Source: an uncultured Oscillospiraceae bacterium
Lineage (GTDB): Bacteria; Bacillota; Clostridia; Oscillospirales; Acutalibacteraceae
Assembly: GCA_902492895.1 (NCBI GenBank)
Contig: CABUNG010000059.1
Span: forward strand, 1 to 8,622
DNA: 8,622 nt
Reading direction: 5' to 3'
Shown: positions 6,564-8,622 of the stretch, piece after piece
Numbering within the stretch: the stretch's first letter is position 1
Layout: every line of letters starts with the position of its first letter
Made by a program: the position numbers and the translations under genes
Notes under the pieces: generated by a model
Database searches by the model: none
Told to the model about the DNA's origin: nothing
The model's input: only the letters and a program-made list of their open reading frames with translations

Positions 6564-7738
6564 TACGCTTCCAGCCAGGGCCGGGTGTAGCGGGCGATGA
6601 TCCGCTCCTCGTCCGTTTGGACCACCCAGACCCGGATCCGGCTTTCGGGCCGGCTGATATCCCGGTCATGATCCGTATCCGTATCGTCGCCGATTACGAT
6701 TCCCATGTGCGCCAGACGCTGGCAGATTTGGGCGCGGATCAGACGGCTGTTGCATCCGATTCCTCCGGTGAAAACCAGCGCGTCGATCCCTTCCAGGTAT
6801 ACCGCGTATTGCCCCACATAGCCGGCCACGCTGTCGGCAAAGGCCTGGATGGTCAGTTCCGCGCGCCGATCCCCGGCTTCGCAGGCTTTCTCGATATCCC
6901 GCAGGTCGCTGCTGATGCCGCTGAGTCCCAGAAAACCGCTCTGCGTGCTCAGGGCTTTCAAAATCTCTTCCAGAGAACGATGCGTTCGTTCCATCAGATA
7001 GGGCAGACAAAACGGGTCGAAATCCCCGACCCGGTTGTTGTGAAACACCCCCGACTGCGGGGTGGCCCCCATGCTGGCCGCGATACTGCGGCCGTCCAGA
7101 ATGGCGCATATCGAGGAAGAGCCGCCGAGATGCATGGAAACGATCCGCTTCGAACCGGGATCCAGCTGGGTCATGCGCCAGGTTATGTATTCGTGGCTGG
7201 AGCCGTGAAAGCCGTACCGTTTCAAGCCGTAACCGGCGGCCCATTCATAGGGAATGCCGTACAGCCGACGGTATTCCGGAATGCTTTGGTGAAACGCCGT
7301 TTCAAACCGCGCCACCAGCAGCAGATCCGGATAGTGTTCCCGCAGGGCTTTCATCAGACTCAGGTATACGGGGTTGTGCGCAGGCGCCAGGGAGCTGCAG
7401 GTTTCCAGAGCCGCCAGCACCCGCTCATCCACCCGGCAGGTGCCGCTGATTTCCCCGCCGTGAACCGCTTTGAATGCGGCAGCTCCGATATCCGCCAGAG
7501 AGGCGATGCAGCCCGTTTCCTCCAGAACCGACACGCTGAAGGAAAACGCATCCAAACAGCTTTCAAAGCGCCGCTGCCCCGATACGGTTTGATCACGGAC
7601 GGTGATTCGATAGGTTCCCTCCGCCTGTCCCACACGTTCACAAACGCCCCAGGCGCGGACCTCTTCGCCGTTATCCAAACGGAACAGCTTGAATTTGAAG
7701 CTGGTCGAACCGGGGTTGAGCACCAGAACCGGTTTCAC
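6563..7738 (-). CDS. Divergent acetate-kinase-family acyl kinase
   Basis: This ASKHA-superfamily kinase should interconvert a carboxylic (or carbamic) acid plus ATP with its acyl phosphate. The 391 residues match acetate kinase length. Family marks are LNPGSTSFK (7-15), VHGGE (92-96), APAHNP (118-123), AFHQSIP (148-154), YGFHGSSH (175-182), MHLGGSSS (202-209), NRVGDFDP (235-242), FTGGIG (323-328) and TDEERIIA (375-382). Relative to Methanosarcina acetate kinase several active-site positions differ: Asp148 is Glu146, Arg91 is Lys90 and Asn211 is Gly206. Arg241, His180 and Glu384 are kept as Arg236, His178 and Glu377 or Glu378. NPGSTS resembles butyrate kinases, while the rest is nearer acetate kinase. 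I chose GTG 7738 for its AAAGGTGG site; a GTG at 7750 is in frame but lacks one. It sits between DUF1116 and DUF2877 genes, the place expected of carbamate kinase. Confidence 0.85.
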   Translation of the reverse strand: MKPVLVLNPGSTSFKFKLFRLDNGEEVRAWGVCERVGQAEGTYRITVRDQTVSGQRRFESCLDAFSFSVSVLEETGCIASLADIGAAAFKAVHGGEISGTCRVDERVLAALETCSSLAPAHNPVYLSLMKALREHYPDLLLVARFETAFHQSIPEYRRLYGIPYEWAAGYGLKRYGFHGSSHEYITWRMTQLDPGSKRIVSMHLGGSSSICAILDGRSIAASMGATPQSGVFHNNRVGDFDPFCLPYLMERTHRSLEEILKALSTQSGFLGLSGISSDLRDIEKACEAGDRRAELTIQAFADSVAGYVGQYAVYLEGIDALVFTGGIGCNSRLIRAQICQRLAHMGIVIGDDTDTDHDRDISRPESRIRVWVVQTDEERIIARYTRPWLEA

Positions 7739-7746
7739 AGACCGCA

Positions 7747-7754
7747 CCACCTTT
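7747..7754 (-). promoter_or_regulatory. Ribosome binding site that sets the kinase start
   Basis: AAAGGTGG, one mismatch from AAAGGAGG, is followed by 8 nt and GTG at 7738-7736. The protein then begins MKPVLVLNPGS, as acetate kinases usually do. The alternative GTG codons at 7750 and 7747 lie within this site and have no good site of their own. Confidence 0.55.
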
Positions 7755-7761
7755 TTATTTC

Positions 7762-8622
7762 TTACTGTATGTAGGTTTCCCGGAAAGCCAGGAGCGCTTT
7801 TTCAAAACACGCCATGGGGATGCGGGCGCTTCCCGCGCCGATGAGCCCGCCCTCCCGGTTGAACATACCGCCGTGGATTTCCGGTGCCGTTCCGGTTTTC
7901 AGCACCAGACGTGCATCGATCCCGACCGGCAGGCAGTCAAAGTCCAGATTGGGAATCGGGAAATTGGGATTGTGGCTGATGCAGATGGTTTCCATTTCCC
8001 GGGTCAGGGCGATGGCATCCTCCAGCATCAGTCCCCGTAGGTTGCAGACGATGGGGCTGGCGGCGGCCGCCAATCCGCCCATACCCGCGCATTCCACCAC
8101 GCAGCTGTCGCCGATCCAGGGAAGCTGATCCTTTTCGGTGTACTGCGAGGAGATATACCGCCCTTTCATCATGGGGGCGGGGGCGGTGAACCAGCGGTCT
8201 CCCATCCCGGAGAGCTTGATGCCGTATTCCAGGGCGTTACCGCCGACGGCGGTGACCATGGTGGAATAGGGAATATCGGAGGCCGCCAGAAGGGCCGAGC
8301 GGGCGGCGGCCTGCCCGAAGCAGTGGAAGAACCGGGGGGTCTCCACGATGTAGGTCATGAGTTTCATAAGAACGTCCTGCGGCAGGTTTTCCTCCAGAAT
8401 GGGCAGGAGCATTTTATGAACGAACAGCAGGTCCGCCGCCGTCTGGCGGGTATGGTTCTCGTCCCCCATCTGAAAGCTTTCCGCGAGAATCGGCTTGATG
8501 GGAAGGCCGCCTGTTCTCTGCAGAACCTGCCGAAGGGGCGGGAACAGCTCGTGCTTCATCATGCGGAGGTTTTCGGCTATTTCAGGGGTATACAGTCCCG
8601 AGCCGCAGAAGCCGCCCTGAAA
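7762..8622 (-). CDS. DUF1116 (AllG-like) putative transcarbamylase component, 5' end cut by window
   Basis: DUF1116 includes E. coli AllG (formerly YlbE), a component of oxamate transcarbamylase. The frame is open to the right window edge, so 286 C-terminal residues are visible and roughly 130 to 180 N-terminal residues are missing compared with family members as I recall them. The ATG at 8562 is internal, not the start. Counting from the window edge, visible motifs are MGDENHTRQTAADLL (52-66), GNALEYGI (128-135), VVECAGMGG (175-183), LPVGIDARLV (231-240) and GGLIGAGSARIPMACFEKAL (258-277). The family usually reads close to GDE-H-RN, so Gln60 may be a departure. It ends in TAA, 23 nt before the kinase gene. 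An FdrA/AllF-like gene would be expected upstream, outside the window. Confidence 0.85.
   Translation of the reverse strand, partial: FQGGFCGSGLYTPEIAENLRMMKHELFPPLRQVLQRTGGLPIKPILAESFQMGDENHTRQTAADLLFVHKMLLPILEENLPQDVLMKLMTYIVETPRFFHCFGQAAARSALLAASDIPYSTMVTAVGGNALEYGIKLSGMGDRWFTAPAPMMKGRYISSQYTEKDQLPWIGDSCVVECAGMGGLAAAASPIVCNLRGLMLEDAIALTREMETICISHNPNFPIPNLDFDCLPVGIDARLVLKTGTAPEIHGGMFNREGGLIGAGSARIPMACFEKALLAFRETYIQ

Noticed and set aside
6617..7774. 385-codon open frame on the plus strand
   Set aside because: It is antisense to the acyl kinase, and the translation shows no domain.
1..8622. CRISPR array, tRNA, rRNA, insertion sequence or phage genes
   Set aside because: I saw no direct repeats with regular spacers, no tRNA-like cloverleaf, and no transposase or integrase motifs. 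Nearly all bases are used by metabolic genes.

Overview
The window is a GC-rich bacterial segment carrying one long, tightly packed gene cluster on the minus strand. The strong GGAGG-type ribosome binding sites, the ATGA/GTGA gene junctions and the gene content suggest a Gram-positive anaerobe of the Clostridia type, perhaps gut-associated. The taxon is inferred only from style, since there is no rRNA or other marker gene.

In transcription order (right to left) the cluster contains: the C-terminal two thirds of a DUF1116/AllG-like protein, cut by the right window edge; an acetate-kinase-superfamily acyl kinase with altered active-site residues; a DUF2877/AllH-like protein; a metallo-beta-lactamase-fold hydrolase; a galactose-mutarotase-like aldose 1-epimerase; KDPG aldolase (kdgA/eda); 2-keto-3-deoxygluconate kinase (kdgK); and a 680-residue protein with a probable (alpha/alpha)6-barrel C-terminal domain of unknown specificity. 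Neighbouring genes overlap by 1 to 4 bp or are 22 to 28 bp apart, so this looks like one operon. A possible internal promoter lies just before kdgA. The operon ends at a perfect 16-bp hairpin with a T-tract at positions 91-130. Left of that hairpin are about 17 codons that may be the tail of a convergent plus-strand gene.

Two functional modules are joined. kdgK plus kdgA is the classical lower route of sugar-acid catabolism: KDG to KDPG to pyruvate plus glyceraldehyde 3-phosphate. The mutarotase and the barrel protein are likely upstream steps on a carbohydrate. DUF1116 plus DUF2877 are two of the three components of the oxamate transcarbamylase family (AllF/AllG/AllH). The third (FdrA/AllF-like) would be expected beyond the right edge. 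In the known system the acyl phosphate product goes to a carbamate kinase. Here the kinase position is taken by a divergent acetate-kinase relative. The working hypothesis is a sugar-acid pathway in which a carbamoyl or other acyl group is removed by phosphorolysis and its energy recovered as ATP. This arrangement is the most interesting thing in the window. Its substrate cannot be read from the sequence.
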